A stretch of DNA of 37,525 bases from Colivivens sp964452915 (lineage in GTDB: Bacteria; Bacteroidota; Bacteroidia; Bacteroidales; Bacteroidaceae). Below the pieces are notes generated by a model. It was not told the origin of the DNA and made no database searches. It saw nothing but the letters and a program-made list of their open reading frames with translations. The number at the start of each line of letters is the position of its first letter. Positions within the stretch are counted from its first letter, which is position 1. Positions 17,184 through 25,970 of this stretch are shown one piece after another. Both the position numbers and the translations under genes were made by a program. Where the stretch lies: the NCBI GenBank assembly GCA_964452915.1, contig CAYVNW010000030.1, positions 1-37,525 on the forward strand, in the 5' to 3' direction.

Positions 17184-18740
17184 ATGAAGATAAAATCATA
17201 TATATCAATTGCTGCCATTGCGGCTTTTGCATTGGGATTTAATAATAGCTGTACTAAGGATTTCGATGATACTAATACAGATCCGGACGCAATTCCTACT
17301 GCACCGGTTACAAATATCCTTGGTTATTCCATCTGGTCCATAGCAGATGAATGGGGCGACGAGAAGTTGAGACTTGCTGATTGGAGTGGTTACCTTGTAG
17401 CGTCATACGAGAACGAGACATTCCAATATCTGCCTACCGACAACGAATTTGGTAACAAATGGTACGTGACTTACACTATAATACCTGAGTTGCAGGATAT
17501 TATTAACCGTACAGATCCGGAAGAATTCAAGAACATGCAGAATGTTGCAAAACTGCTTCAACAGTTCTTAATGTTCCTCACGGTCGACTGCTTTGGTGAC
17601 ATTCCTTACACGGAGGCTTGTCAGGGACTGTCAACCGGTAATATCAAACCTGTTTATGATAAGGACGAGGCAGTGTATGATAGCATCGCAGCCAAACTGA
17701 AGGACATAGCCGATTCATGGGCTGAAGGTTTAGGTAGCGATGGTCTCGGAGCAGGTGACCTTATCTATGGTGGCAATGTTGAGAGTTGGCAGCGTTTCTG
17801 CAACTCACTTCGCCTGCGTCTCGCTATGCGTGTGTCTAACATGGACAGCAAGGTTGCCGCAAGCCGTGCCACATTCAATGAGATACTTTCTAATCCTTCA
17901 CAGTATCCTATAATTGAAGAGAGTTCGCAGAACTTCTATTTCAATTGGACAGGAACGTCTTCATATCGTGAAAAATGGTATGACAGCTATCTTGAACGTC
18001 CGAATGACTTCTACATGTCACAGATACTTGTCGACCGTCTGAAGGATCAGAACGACCCACGTTTGTCTGTTATCTGTCGCCCAGCTGCAAATACAGGTGA
18101 ATATTGTGGAGTACTTCATGGAGCTAATGCTCAATATAATGGTGAGCCTAAGGACAACTACTCTCTTCCTGGTCCGCTCTATATGGCAATTAATGAGACT
18201 GAGAACTCTTCAAACCATGGTTTCTCGCCATTCTTTCGTGCCGCTGAGACGTGGTTTCTCGTTGCTGAGGCTGCCCTTAAGGGTTGGAATACCGGTTCTT
18301 ATTCAGCACAGACAGCGTACGAGAATGGTGTCAAATGCTCAATGACCGATAATGGCGTAAGTGATGCTGATGCGGCAACTTATCTTGCCGGTTCCGGCGC
18401 ATACGCAGGTACGCTTGCACAAGTCTATCTCGAAGAATGGGTGGCTCTCTACAAGCAAGGTCAGGAAGCATGGTGCTTGTACCGTCGTACAGGTTATCCT
18501 ACACAAATGTTCGATGAAGTGACTTACTCAGACGGCAAAACCGCTCCTCAGTATCCAGGTGAGCACAGCGCATGGGGATATGGTGCCACAGCACGTCACA
18601 ACGATCTCCCATTCCGTTTCCCTTATCCTAACAATGAGGTGCTTTACAACAACGACAACTTATCCGTAGCTATGGAAGGGATAGCTGACTATATCTATGG
18701 CAAACGTCTTTGCTGGGCTTTGGACAACGGACGTTGGTAA
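17184..18740 (+). CDS. SusD/RagB-family nutrient-binding lipoprotein
   Basis: A 518-aa surface lipoprotein that caps the SusC barrel. The N-terminus has a hydrophobic signal and Cys23 in NNSCTKDFDDTNTDPD, a typical opening for SusD-like group 2 proteins. The helical (TPR-like) body includes FLTVDCFGDIPYTEA and FCNSLRLRLAMRVSN, and the C-terminal half has AETWFLVAEAALKGW and LEEWVALYKQGQEAWCLYRRTGYP. It is cotranscribed with the upstream SusC gene and followed by a terminator. Confidence 0.92.
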   Translation: MKIKSYISIAAIAAFALGFNNSCTKDFDDTNTDPDAIPTAPVTNILGYSIWSIADEWGDEKLRLADWSGYLVASYENETFQYLPTDNEFGNKWYVTYTIIPELQDIINRTDPEEFKNMQNVAKLLQQFLMFLTVDCFGDIPYTEACQGLSTGNIKPVYDKDEAVYDSIAAKLKDIADSWAEGLGSDGLGAGDLIYGGNVESWQRFCNSLRLRLAMRVSNMDSKVAASRATFNEILSNPSQYPIIEESSQNFYFNWTGTSSYREKWYDSYLERPNDFYMSQILVDRLKDQNDPRLSVICRPAANTGEYCGVLHGANAQYNGEPKDNYSLPGPLYMAINETENSSNHGFSPFFRAAETWFLVAEAALKGWNTGSYSAQTAYENGVKCSMTDNGVSDADAATYLAGSGAYAGTLAQVYLEEWVALYKQGQEAWCLYRRTGYPTQMFDEVTYSDGKTAPQYPGEHSAWGYGATARHNDLPFRFPYPNNEVLYNNDNLSVAMEGIADYIYGKRLCWALDNGRW

Positions 18741-18770
18741 TCACGACTAATCTTGTGTATAATATATTTG

Positions 18771-18804
18771 AGGTCTGTGCGCCAAGTGGTGTGCAGACCT
18801 TTTC
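18771..18804 (+). terminator. Intrinsic terminator after susD
   Basis: AGGTCTG (18771-18777) pairs with CAGACCT (18794-18800), with an inner G-U-rich stem, followed by TTTTC. It ends the SusC/SusD unit. Confidence 0.75.
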
Positions 18805-18869
18805 TTATGATAAAACAGTCTTATGCCAGCTTCCAAATGTTAATGTAATGTTAAAGTACAGATAAAGCC

Positions 18870-18900
18870 ATTGTGTATTAATAAAACTGTTGTACTTTTG
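18870..18900 (+). promoter_or_regulatory. Promoter of the six-gene envelope operon
   Basis: TACTTTTG (18893-18900) matches TAnnTTTG, with ATTG at 18870-18873 at the -33 position (19-bp spacer). It precedes the ABC ATPase ATG by 70 nt. Confidence 0.65.
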
Positions 18901-18901
18901 C

Positions 18902-18927
18902 AGTGTCTTAGTAAGGTGGTACACTAA
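18902..18927. promoter_or_regulatory. Candidate GntR operator at the operon start site
   Basis: Two overlapping inverted repeats directly after the -7 element: AGTGT (18902-18906) with ACACT (18921-18925), and TTAGT (18908-18912) with ACTAA (18923-18927). The position over the transcription start fits repression by the YtrA-type regulator encoded third in the operon. This is inference from position. Confidence 0.4.
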
Positions 18928-18970
18928 TAATCGCTATAAGTATAAACAAACAAATAAATATAAAACTCAC

Positions 18971-19687
18971 ATGTTAGAAGTAAAGGACATTACATTCGGT
19001 TACAAGAAAGGAGTGAACGTGTTGGATCACTTCTCGCTTGAAATCAGCGAAGGAGGCATATATGGTCTTCTTGGCAAGAACGGTACAGGCAAAAGTACGT
19101 TGCTTTATCTTATTATGGGACTTTTGCGCCCACAGTCTGGAGTAATTGAATACAACGGAGAGAATACAAGTCTGCGCAAGCCTGGCTTGCTGGAAGACAT
19201 GTTTATCGTGCCTGAAGAGTACAATCTCCCTGCCATTCCATTGTCAAAGTATATAGAGTCGGTAAAGCCATTCTACCCTCGTTTCGATGAGGAATTACTC
19301 TATAGGTCGCTCAATGCTTTCGAGATGCCGGAGACTATTAACTTGGGAGCACTCAGTATGGGACAGAAGAAGAAGGTGTATATGAGTATAGCACTTGCGG
19401 CAAGAACCCATCTGTTGCTTATGGACGAGCCGACCAACGGACTTGACATCCCATCGAAGAGCCAGTTCCGCAAGATTGTGGCAGGCAGCATCGATGAGGA
19501 TCAAACTGTAATAATCTCTACCCACCAGGTACGTGATGTAGAGTTGCTACTCGATCATGTAACAATGATTGAGCGCAACAAGGTATTGCTCCATACCAAG
19601 ACGGATGAGCTGTTCAAAGAAGATGAGGTTATAAACCTTGAGGATGTATTCAACAAATTATTAGAAGAAGAAAAGAAAGGACTATAG
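18971..19687 (+). CDS. ABC transporter ATP-binding protein
   Basis: A 238-aa ATPase subunit of an ABC transporter. Motifs are complete: Walker A GKNGTGKST (35-43), signature LSMGQ (128-132), Walker B LLLMDE ending at Asp152-Glu153, D-loop GLD and switch His185 (STHQV). I chose the ATG at 18971 (MLEVKDITFGYK), because 27 upstream codons overlap the promoter and leader. The membrane partner starts 3 nt after the stop. With the YtrA-type regulator downstream, the set resembles ytr-like systems that respond to cell-envelope stress in Firmicutes; the substrate is unknown. Confidence 0.92.
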   Translation: MLEVKDITFGYKKGVNVLDHFSLEISEGGIYGLLGKNGTGKSTLLYLIMGLLRPQSGVIEYNGENTSLRKPGLLEDMFIVPEEYNLPAIPLSKYIESVKPFYPRFDEELLYRSLNAFEMPETINLGALSMGQKKKVYMSIALAARTHLLLMDEPTNGLDIPSKSQFRKIVAGSIDEDQTVIISTHQVRDVELLLDHVTMIERNKVLLHTKTDELFKEDEVINLEDVFNKLLEEEKKGL

Positions 19688-19690
19688 ACT

Positions 19691-20593
19691 ATGAATAATT
19701 TTGATAAGGCACGTTTCTGCAAATATGCCAATTGGGATCTGACCATTAACTGGAAATTCTATCGCAATTTTGCACTTGTGATTTCTCTCACTCTGCTTGG
19801 CACCACCATCTGCTCATTCTTTTTGCGTTGGGCTTGTACGAAGTTGCTTGATTCACCTATGTCGGACTTGGGACTTACAGGCTTTGTCCTTTTTTTCATA
19901 TTGTCAATTGCGTTGTTAGTCACTGGTGGATGTGTTTTTCACCCTTTGCGCAACAAGCAGGGGAGAATCACCCATCTTACCATCCCTGCCACGTCACTTG
20001 AAAAGTATGTCTGGCATATATTAGTATGCTTCTTTGGTACAATCGTTCTCGGTGTTGCCAGTGTGGCTATTAGTGACGGCTTGAACGCATTGCTGACATG
20101 GTGGGTTATGGGAGGCAAGGAGGTACATTCCCTTTTTGTCGCCACGTTCACTCCTTCAGATTGGCTTGGCATGCACGATGTGATAACGTATAGCAACATG
20201 TCGGGTGATTATTCAAATATTGGCATGTCGCCCGATCCTTGGGTCACAGATTATGCTAACTCTCTTGTTTGTGCGTTGTATGCGGGCATATTCCTTAAGA
20301 CAAGCATCTACACGTTTGGTAACTCATTGATGTATAAGTACAATATCCCTGTAACTTACATAGTGTTGCAACTTATCGGATTCGTGTGCTTCGCCCTCTT
20401 CATGATCGGAACTATTGTATTAGGCAATTATGTCGATGGTATCAGTCAAGAGACATGGAACACCTTCATTAAGTCATGGCCTGTATTGACTTACGTCGGT
20501 GCGGTAATCAGCATAATACTTGGTGTACTGTTTTATTTCTGGGCATACAAACGCTACACAAAGGCACAGTTGATTGCCATATTGAATAAATAA
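19691..20593 (+). CDS. ABC transporter membrane protein (permease)
   Basis: A 300-aa integral inner-membrane protein with about six helices, near residues 26-46, 58-80, 107-127, 190-212, 222-246 and 266-286. A cytosolic stretch (HPLRNKQGRITHLTIPATSLEKYVWH) resembles the coupling region of Bacteroidetes ABC permeases encoded next to such ATPases. I recognise no substrate signature. It lies 3 nt after the ATPase gene and 12 nt before the regulator. Confidence 0.8.
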   Translation: MNNFDKARFCKYANWDLTINWKFYRNFALVISLTLLGTTICSFFLRWACTKLLDSPMSDLGLTGFVLFFILSIALLVTGGCVFHPLRNKQGRITHLTIPATSLEKYVWHILVCFFGTIVLGVASVAISDGLNALLTWWVMGGKEVHSLFVATFTPSDWLGMHDVITYSNMSGDYSNIGMSPDPWVTDYANSLVCALYAGIFLKTSIYTFGNSLMYKYNIPVTYIVLQLIGFVCFALFMIGTIVLGNYVDGISQETWNTFIKSWPVLTYVGAVISIILGVLFYFWAYKRYTKAQLIAILNK

Positions 20594-20605
20594 AGTGGGG
20601 TGCAT

Positions 20606-20968
20606 ATGATTTTTAATGGGAAAAAAGCTATATATTTGCAGATTGCCGATATGATATGCGACAACATATTGCTGGGCAAGAACGCAGAGGACGAACGCAT
20701 ACCGTCAGTACGCGAGACTGCGGCTGACGTGGAAGTAAACAGCAACACTGTCATGCGTTCATACGATTGGTTGCAAAACCAACAGATAATATACACAAAG
20801 CGAGGACTTGGCTATTTTGTGAGTCCCGATGCCAAGAGCAACATAATGAAAACACGTCATGAGGAATTTGTCGATGAATCGGTGCCTGAACTGGTGAAGA
20901 CAATGAAGACTCTCGGCATAACTATAGATGAACTAACTAAACTTGTACAGAATGAATATGAAAAGTAA
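20606..20968 (+). CDS. YtrA-subfamily GntR transcriptional regulator
   Basis: A 120-aa DNA-binding protein. The N-terminal winged helix (about 8-75) shows AIYLQIADMICDNILLG, RIPSVRETAADVEVNSNTVMRSYDWL and the wing QQIIYTKRGLGYFVSP. The short C-terminal helical part (about 78-120) and lack of a ligand domain fit the YtrA subgroup, whose genes usually sit with the ABC transporter they repress. I prefer the ATG at 20606 over the GTG at 20600. Its end overlaps the start of the next gene by 11 nt. Confidence 0.9.
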   Translation: MIFNGKKAIYLQIADMICDNILLGKNAEDERIPSVRETAADVEVNSNTVMRSYDWLQNQQIIYTKRGLGYFVSPDAKSNIMKTRHEEFVDESVPELVKTMKTLGITIDELTKLVQNEYEK

Positions 20969-21830
20969 GGTATTGACTGCGGTGGTAGCTGTGCTTGCCA
21001 CAATGGTACTTGCATCGTGTGAGTATAATGTAAGTGTGCGGACCAAGGATTTCCGTGACTCCGAAAAGTGGGGTAAGGTAGTGAAACGAGACCTGCAGTT
21101 GGAAGAGTTCTCCGCTATTGAGTCTTGGGCAAGTGTGGATATCGAGTTTTTTCAAAGTGACACCTTCCGTGTACAGATTGAAGGTAATGAGAAAGCTATC
21201 AAATCGTATAAGTTTGACGTAGTGAATGACACAACGGATGGTGAGCCGTCAGCAAAACTTGTCGCTACATGGGACAAGGACTTGTATTCCAATGATGTGC
21301 CTACTGTCAGACTTCATGTCTATGCACCTACAATCAATGCAATAGATGTTGAGGGTTCGGGCGATGTTGACTTGAGAGATTCCATAGATGTTGACCAACT
21401 TAATATTGTAATCAACGGTTCGGGCGATGTGGATGTACGTACGTTGGATTGTAATGAACTTAATATAGCAATCAACGGCTCCGGTGATGTAAGTATTCGT
21501 AAGTTGTTTGCCGTTATTTTGACTACCGATATTGAAGGATCAGGTGATGCCTATATACGTAAGGCATTCCTGGATGAAGATGCGGATTTAGAAACCAATG
21601 GTTCAGGCGACATCGAAGGTATGATCTGTGCAAAAACGATAGATGCTTCATCTGTAGGTTCCGGTGATATAGACCTTGAGGTGTACTGCGATGAAATAAC
21701 CGTTATCTCCGAAGGTTCGGGCGACGTGGAAATAGAAGGCGAGGCAGAGGTACTGAAAAAATCAAGACAGGCTCTTGGTACAACAACAACGAAAAAGTTA
21801 AGGGCTAAGTCCATGGAATATATTAAATAG
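20958..21830 (+). CDS. GIN-domain (DUF2807) lipoprotein with seven GSGD repeats
   Basis: A 290-aa envelope lipoprotein. The signal ends in a lipobox VLASC followed by EYN. The mature part fits the GIN/putative auto-transporter adhesin head domain: FSAIESWASVDIEFFQ near the start, then seven copies of a G-S-G-D motif at about residues 133, 154, 174, 194, 215, 234 and 253, that is every 19-21 residues. This spacing suggests one turn of a beta-solenoid per repeat (inference). The start overlaps the GntR gene in another frame; an ATG two codons upstream (20952) is also possible. The function of GIN proteins is not established. Confidence 0.88.
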   Translation: MKSKVLTAVVAVLATMVLASCEYNVSVRTKDFRDSEKWGKVVKRDLQLEEFSAIESWASVDIEFFQSDTFRVQIEGNEKAIKSYKFDVVNDTTDGEPSAKLVATWDKDLYSNDVPTVRLHVYAPTINAIDVEGSGDVDLRDSIDVDQLNIVINGSGDVDVRTLDCNELNIAINGSGDVSIRKLFAVILTTDIEGSGDAYIRKAFLDEDADLETNGSGDIEGMICAKTIDASSVGSGDIDLEVYCDEITVISEGSGDVEIEGEAEVLKKSRQALGTTTTKKLRAKSMEYIK

Positions 21831-21897
21831 GCAGCTTTAAAACGGATAGATGATGTTTTTATATGATGAATTGGATGCTCGTATAAAGAATTTTTAT

Positions 21898-24822
21898 ATG
21901 AGATTGGCTATCATTGTGCCTTTACTGTTTTTGTCAACTCAGTTGCATGCGCAGGAGGAATTGCTTGAACAATTCGGAATTGAGGAGGTTACCCCTGAAA
22001 TGAAAGCGATGATAGCTGCGTTCGTTAAGCACCGTTTCGAAATAAAGGGATGTGTAAAAGGCTCGGACGACTATGAGCCGGTCCCGTACCCTTTGCAGAA
22101 TGCTAATGTCATGGTAACTTGTGTAGCCGACACGACACAATTCGGTGGTGCCGCTTCGGATGAGACTGGTAAATTCAAAGCATACGTATTCGCCCGCAAC
22201 AAATTGAAAGACTTAAGCGTGCGCGTAAAAATATCGTATGTCGGTATGGACCCTTACGAGAAAGTGCTGACCGGAGTACCAGGAAAAGATAAAATAGGAG
22301 ATAAGATTGTCATCGACCTCGACACCATTGTACTTAAGAGTCTGCCTGTGACACTTGCTGAGGCTACCGTCATAGGCGAATTGCAGAAGATGTACCAGCA
22401 TGGCGATACGACGATCTTTAATGCCGGTGCATACGAGATGCCGTCGAGCAGTGTGCTGCTCGACCTCGTGCGCCGTCTGCCTGGATTGAGATATGAAGGG
22501 GGCAAACTTACTTATTTGGGTGAATCGATTGAAGAGATCCGCTTGAATGGCGACAGCTTTTTCAAGCATGATATCAGTGTGGCGTTACAGAATATGCCGC
22601 ACGACAAGATAAAGAGCCTCAAAGTATATGATGTACCGGACGACACGCTCGATGTGAATAGCGATGAACATCTTGTGATGGATATGCAGACGAAGATGGC
22701 TGTCGACAACTTGGAATTCGCTAATGCTTCGGCTGGCATCACTGAAACTCTGAAAAATTTTATTCTCATGGCTGACGGACATACGTATGTGAAGAATGGG
22801 GCGCAAATAGGGCTCAACTTGATGATCCGTGACCTGCCTGATGGTAATACCCCTGTCAGAAGGAGCGTGACTACTAATGTAGATGCATCGTACGAACAGA
22901 AATTCGGCAACACAACCGTCGATGCTTCGCTGTCGCATGGATACACACGCACAGATAATGAGACGGAGACTTTCTCACAAATCTATATGCCTACATATAC
23001 ACAACTATATGCCTACATATACACAAAAGACAACTGCNNNNNNNNNNNNNNNNNNNNNNNNNNNNNNNNNNNNNNNNNNNNNNNNNNNNNNNNNNNNNNN
23101 NNNNNNNNNNNNNNNNNNNNNNNNNNNNNNNNNNNNNCTATATGCCTACATATACACAACTATATGCCTACATATACACAAAAGACAACTGCTAACAGTT
23201 TCAGCAGCAATAAACAACATAATTATAACGGCAACTTCTCATTCGATGGATTGATTAAAGAACGTACCCGGTGGAGAATGAACCTGACACTGAGTGCGTC
23301 GGACTCAAAAAACTTGTCTCGCTACAACAACATGATTGCAGACGAGACAGGCGATACAATAAGTACCACTCAACAGAGTAGTATACAGACAGGCAACAGC
23401 CAAAGTGCGCAATGGAGTGGCATCATCACGCATAAGTTGGGCGAGAAGAAGAAGGATGAAATCGGACTGAGTGCCTCGCTCGGCTATACAAATAATGAGT
23501 CGAAGACCACCAGCCTTACTATTTCTGATTTCAGGCAATTGGGAACAGAACAACTTACCAACCATCTGATAGATAGTCCTACTAAAAACTACGCTGCAAG
23601 CTCGTCGGTCTACTACAATCATAATTTTGGCAAGAAGAACAACATACAAATTGCTTACGATTTTGATTATAACAGGGACAAGAACAATGAACGGTATTAT
23701 GATATAACCCCTGACGTTAGTAACATACTTGTTGACAGCCTGAGCTACAGGAAGCGCAACCGTACGCTTGCTCATGGACCGAGAGCTTCATTGTTAATTG
23801 ATAACAACACACTTAACTTGAAGATGTCGATGCATGTGCGTCCTACTCGTCTGGTTATCGATGACCGCCAATATGGGGAGGACAATAACCGATATACATA
23901 CAACACTACTATATATTCCCCTTCAACACAATTGAAATTCAAGTTGCAAGGTGGTGAAAGCAGTATCACATTAAAGTATGACGGACAAAATCAGTTACCT
24001 TCAGTTACTTCGTTGAGTGCAGTAACCGATTATTCTGACCCTATGAACGTGTACACCGGTAACAGTAACTTAAAAGAAGCATTCACCCATAATGCCGGAC
24101 TTGAATTTAAATTCAAGTCGTTGTTGCGTGCCACATTCGACTATGGCTGTACAGAGAACCAAGTTACGATGCTTACCACCCTCGATCCTCTGACGGGTGC
24201 ACGCCGTACACGCCCTGAAAATATTAATGGCAATTGGAATCTTCGCTCTTATCTGTTTCTTACAAAGCAAATAGGACAGGTTTCACTCAATGCGGTAGCC
24301 TTGCACCAGTTTACCAACAGTGTGTCGTTTGTGCAGTCAACATCCGACCAAGAGCAGAGCAAAACAACCACTAAATACAATAACTGGAATTTTGTTTTAA
24401 TAAGTGGATACACAAATGCCAATTGGATTGCAGCTCTGACGGCGTTGTACAATATAGACAATCACAAGAACAAGTACATGAATGAGTCATCGAACGGGCA
24501 GTCGGTTAATGCGAATCTCGAACTTATGTATACTACAACATCCGGCAAACTGACGTTGGGAACCAAATTTATTTTCCGCAAGACATTCGGTTATGAACTT
24601 GCTTCGGCAAACGATAATCATTATATCTGGAGCGCATCGGCCGAGTACAAGTTCCTGAAGAGCAAGCGTGCATCGTTAAAGCTTGATTGGAATGATATAC
24701 TGAAATCGATAGATGGCTTCGAGGCTTCCGTATCTGATACACAATGGAACGAGACGCGTACGATAGGAAAGACCTCTTACCTGTTGCTAACCTTCAGCTA
24801 CCGCCTGTCCTTGTTCAATTGA
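21898..24822 (+). CDS. Outer-membrane beta-barrel (TonB-receptor-like) protein, interrupted by a repeat and assembly gap
   Basis: A ~974-codon barrel protein with a signal peptide (1-19, ending QLHAQ), an N-terminal domain, a regulatory beta-sandwich (about 45-150), a plug-like segment (EATVIGELQKMYQHGDTTIF, LLDLVRRLPGL, EEIRLNGDSFF) and a long barrel ending LLLTFSYRLSLFN. It resembles the OMP_b-brl_3 type rather than SusC. A 22-bp repeat array with an N run lies in what looks like a surface loop (between TDNETETFSQ and NSFSSNKQ). The frame through the gap stays open only because of the 100 N plus duplicated flanks; joining the 55-nt overlap gives a TAA right after the repeat. I chose the ATG at 21898; ATGs at 21850/21853 would displace the signal peptide. 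Confidence 0.75.
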   Translation: MRLAIIVPLLFLSTQLHAQEELLEQFGIEEVTPEMKAMIAAFVKHRFEIKGCVKGSDDYEPVPYPLQNANVMVTCVADTTQFGGAASDETGKFKAYVFARNKLKDLSVRVKISYVGMDPYEKVLTGVPGKDKIGDKIVIDLDTIVLKSLPVTLAEATVIGELQKMYQHGDTTIFNAGAYEMPSSSVLLDLVRRLPGLRYEGGKLTYLGESIEEIRLNGDSFFKHDISVALQNMPHDKIKSLKVYDVPDDTLDVNSDEHLVMDMQTKMAVDNLEFANASAGITETLKNFILMADGHTYVKNGAQIGLNLMIRDLPDGNTPVRRSVTTNVDASYEQKFGNTTVDASLSHGYTRTDNETETFSQIYMPTYTQLYAYIYTKDNCXXXXXXXXXXXXXXXXXXXXXXXXXXXXXXXXXXICLHIHNYMPTYTQKTTANSFSSNKQHNYNGNFSFDGLIKERTRWRMNLTLSASDSKNLSRYNNMIADETGDTISTTQQSSIQTGNSQSAQWSGIITHKLGEKKKDEIGLSASLGYTNNESKTTSLTISDFRQLGTEQLTNHLIDSPTKNYAASSSVYYNHNFGKKNNIQIAYDFDYNRDKNNERYYDITPDVSNILVDSLSYRKRNRTLAHGPRASLLIDNNTLNLKMSMHVRPTRLVIDDRQYGEDNNRYTYNTTIYSPSTQLKFKLQGGESSITLKYDGQNQLPSVTSLSAVTDYSDPMNVYTGNSNLKEAFTHNAGLEFKFKSLLRATFDYGCTENQVTMLTTLDPLTGARRTRPENINGNWNLRSYLFLTKQIGQVSLNAVALHQFTNSVSFVQSTSDQEQSKTTTKYNNWNFVLISGYTNANWIAALTALYNIDNHKNKYMNESSNGQSVNANLELMYTTTSGKLTLGTKFIFRKTFGYELASANDNHYIWSASAEYKFLKSKRASLKLDWNDILKSIDGFEASVSDTQWNETRTIGKTSYLLLTFSYRLSLFN
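22983..23037 (+). repeat. 22-bp tandem repeat, left side of gap
   Basis: Two perfect copies of a 22-bp unit beginning CTATATGCC (22983-23004 and 23005-23026), then AAGACAACTGC (23027-23037), inside the barrel gene. The unit is open in all three frames, so it can be translated through at any copy number. Confidence 0.95.
23038..23137. other. Assembly gap (100 N)
   Basis: Exactly 100 N, the usual placeholder for a gap of unknown size. The 55 nt to its left are identical to the 55 nt to its right. Confidence 0.99.
23138..23192 (+). repeat. 22-bp tandem repeat, right side of gap
   Basis: Same 55 nt as 22983-23037: two copies of the 22-bp unit and AAGACAACTGC, here continuing into the rest of the gene (TAACAGTTTC). 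Confidence 0.95.
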
Positions 24823-24860
24823 TATTGATAAACTCTAATATAATAAATTTAAAGAAAACT

Positions 24861-25946
24861 ATGAGAAAGATTAGAAATGTACTGCTTCTATTGGTGATGT
24901 CCATGTGCACAAATACATTTGCACAAGAGGCAGACGGGGTATTTTTCAAAGTTGAAGGTAACGGACTTAAACAGCCTTCGTACCTTCTTGGTACCGTGCA
25001 TCTGATTCATGGTGACTACATCCATAAAATTGCGGGATTTGATTCCCTGCTTAACGATATCAAATGCTTGGCTACTGAATTAAAAATGGAGTACATACTT
25101 CATCCTGAAACTGTAAATACCACACCCAATCTTGCCCTTACACATGAGGATAGTGTGAAGGCGTCCACGCTTATTCCACTTGTATTAGCTGAATATGCCG
25201 ATACCACTCAGGGTGATGTGTATGAGCGCTATCTGAGTAAGGAACAACTCGATTCGTTGGACACTGCAATGCAGTTTCTCAATCTCGACGCTATTATTAA
25301 AATGCTGCCACAAGCACAAGGACTGCAGGGAGAGAACTTCTATCGCCGAATCGACCCATTCTCAATGGCCCAGCTCGGACCGACTCTGCTTACAGTGAAG
25401 CAGATGCAGAATGCCATAATGAGTGGCTACTCTCAGAATTATGAGATGATGGATCATGCGATCATGCTGACAGTTAACGCAAGAAACGAAAACTACAGAA
25501 AGTCACATCCCGACACTGATGCTGTATTTTGTGTGGGACTCGACAGCACATATGCTTATCGTGCTTACCAGGAAAGCAAGTCTGCTAATGTCAAAGAACT
25601 CCTTGACGGACTGACAACAAAGAAAATGGTTGACTTCATCTATACAAAGTTCATGAGTTTATACAAGACAGGTCAGGCACTCGACCAGGCAGAGACTCTC
25701 TACAGAGAAGGTAAGGGCAATGCAATTATCAAGCTGGTTACAGCTGCGGAACCGGAGTCGTATAGTGACAAGGCACTTGTAGATGGACGTAATCAGTATT
25801 GGATGACTCAAATTCCTGCTCTCATGCAGAAAGGGGAGACATTGGTGGCTGTAGGACTTGCTCACTTATTGAAAACACCGGCAAGTGAAGGCATAGTATC
25901 CATGCTGCGTAAGCAAGGGTATAAAGTAACGCCCATTCATCCTTAA
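24861..25946 (+). CDS. TraB/GumN-family exported protein
   Basis: A 361-aa exported protein with a signal peptide (1-22, ending TNTFAQ). The family N-terminal motif SYLLGTVHLIHGD and the C-terminal block LVDGRNQYWMTQIPALMQKGETLVAVGLAHLL, ending in KQGYKVTPI, place it in TraB/PrgY/GumN. The GTVH and GLAH motifs with nearby Glu are proposed metal-site residues in this family, distantly linked to the Tiki metalloproteases; activity here is not shown. I chose the ATG at 24861 since the upstream extension overlaps the barrel gene and would bury the signal. It is last in the operon, 38 nt after the barrel gene and 24 nt before a strong terminator. Confidence 0.88.
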   Translation: MRKIRNVLLLLVMSMCTNTFAQEADGVFFKVEGNGLKQPSYLLGTVHLIHGDYIHKIAGFDSLLNDIKCLATELKMEYILHPETVNTTPNLALTHEDSVKASTLIPLVLAEYADTTQGDVYERYLSKEQLDSLDTAMQFLNLDAIIKMLPQAQGLQGENFYRRIDPFSMAQLGPTLLTVKQMQNAIMSGYSQNYEMMDHAIMLTVNARNENYRKSHPDTDAVFCVGLDSTYAYRAYQESKSANVKELLDGLTTKKMVDFIYTKFMSLYKTGQALDQAETLYREGKGNAIIKLVTAAEPESYSDKALVDGRNQYWMTQIPALMQKGETLVAVGLAHLLKTPASEGIVSMLRKQGYKVTPIHP

Positions 25947-25970
25947 TGAACATTAATAACAGAAACTATC

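Noticed and set aside
22983..23192. CRISPR-like interpretation of the repeats around the gap
   Set aside because: Units are directly adjacent without spacers, AT-rich and inside a coding frame; no cas genes are present.
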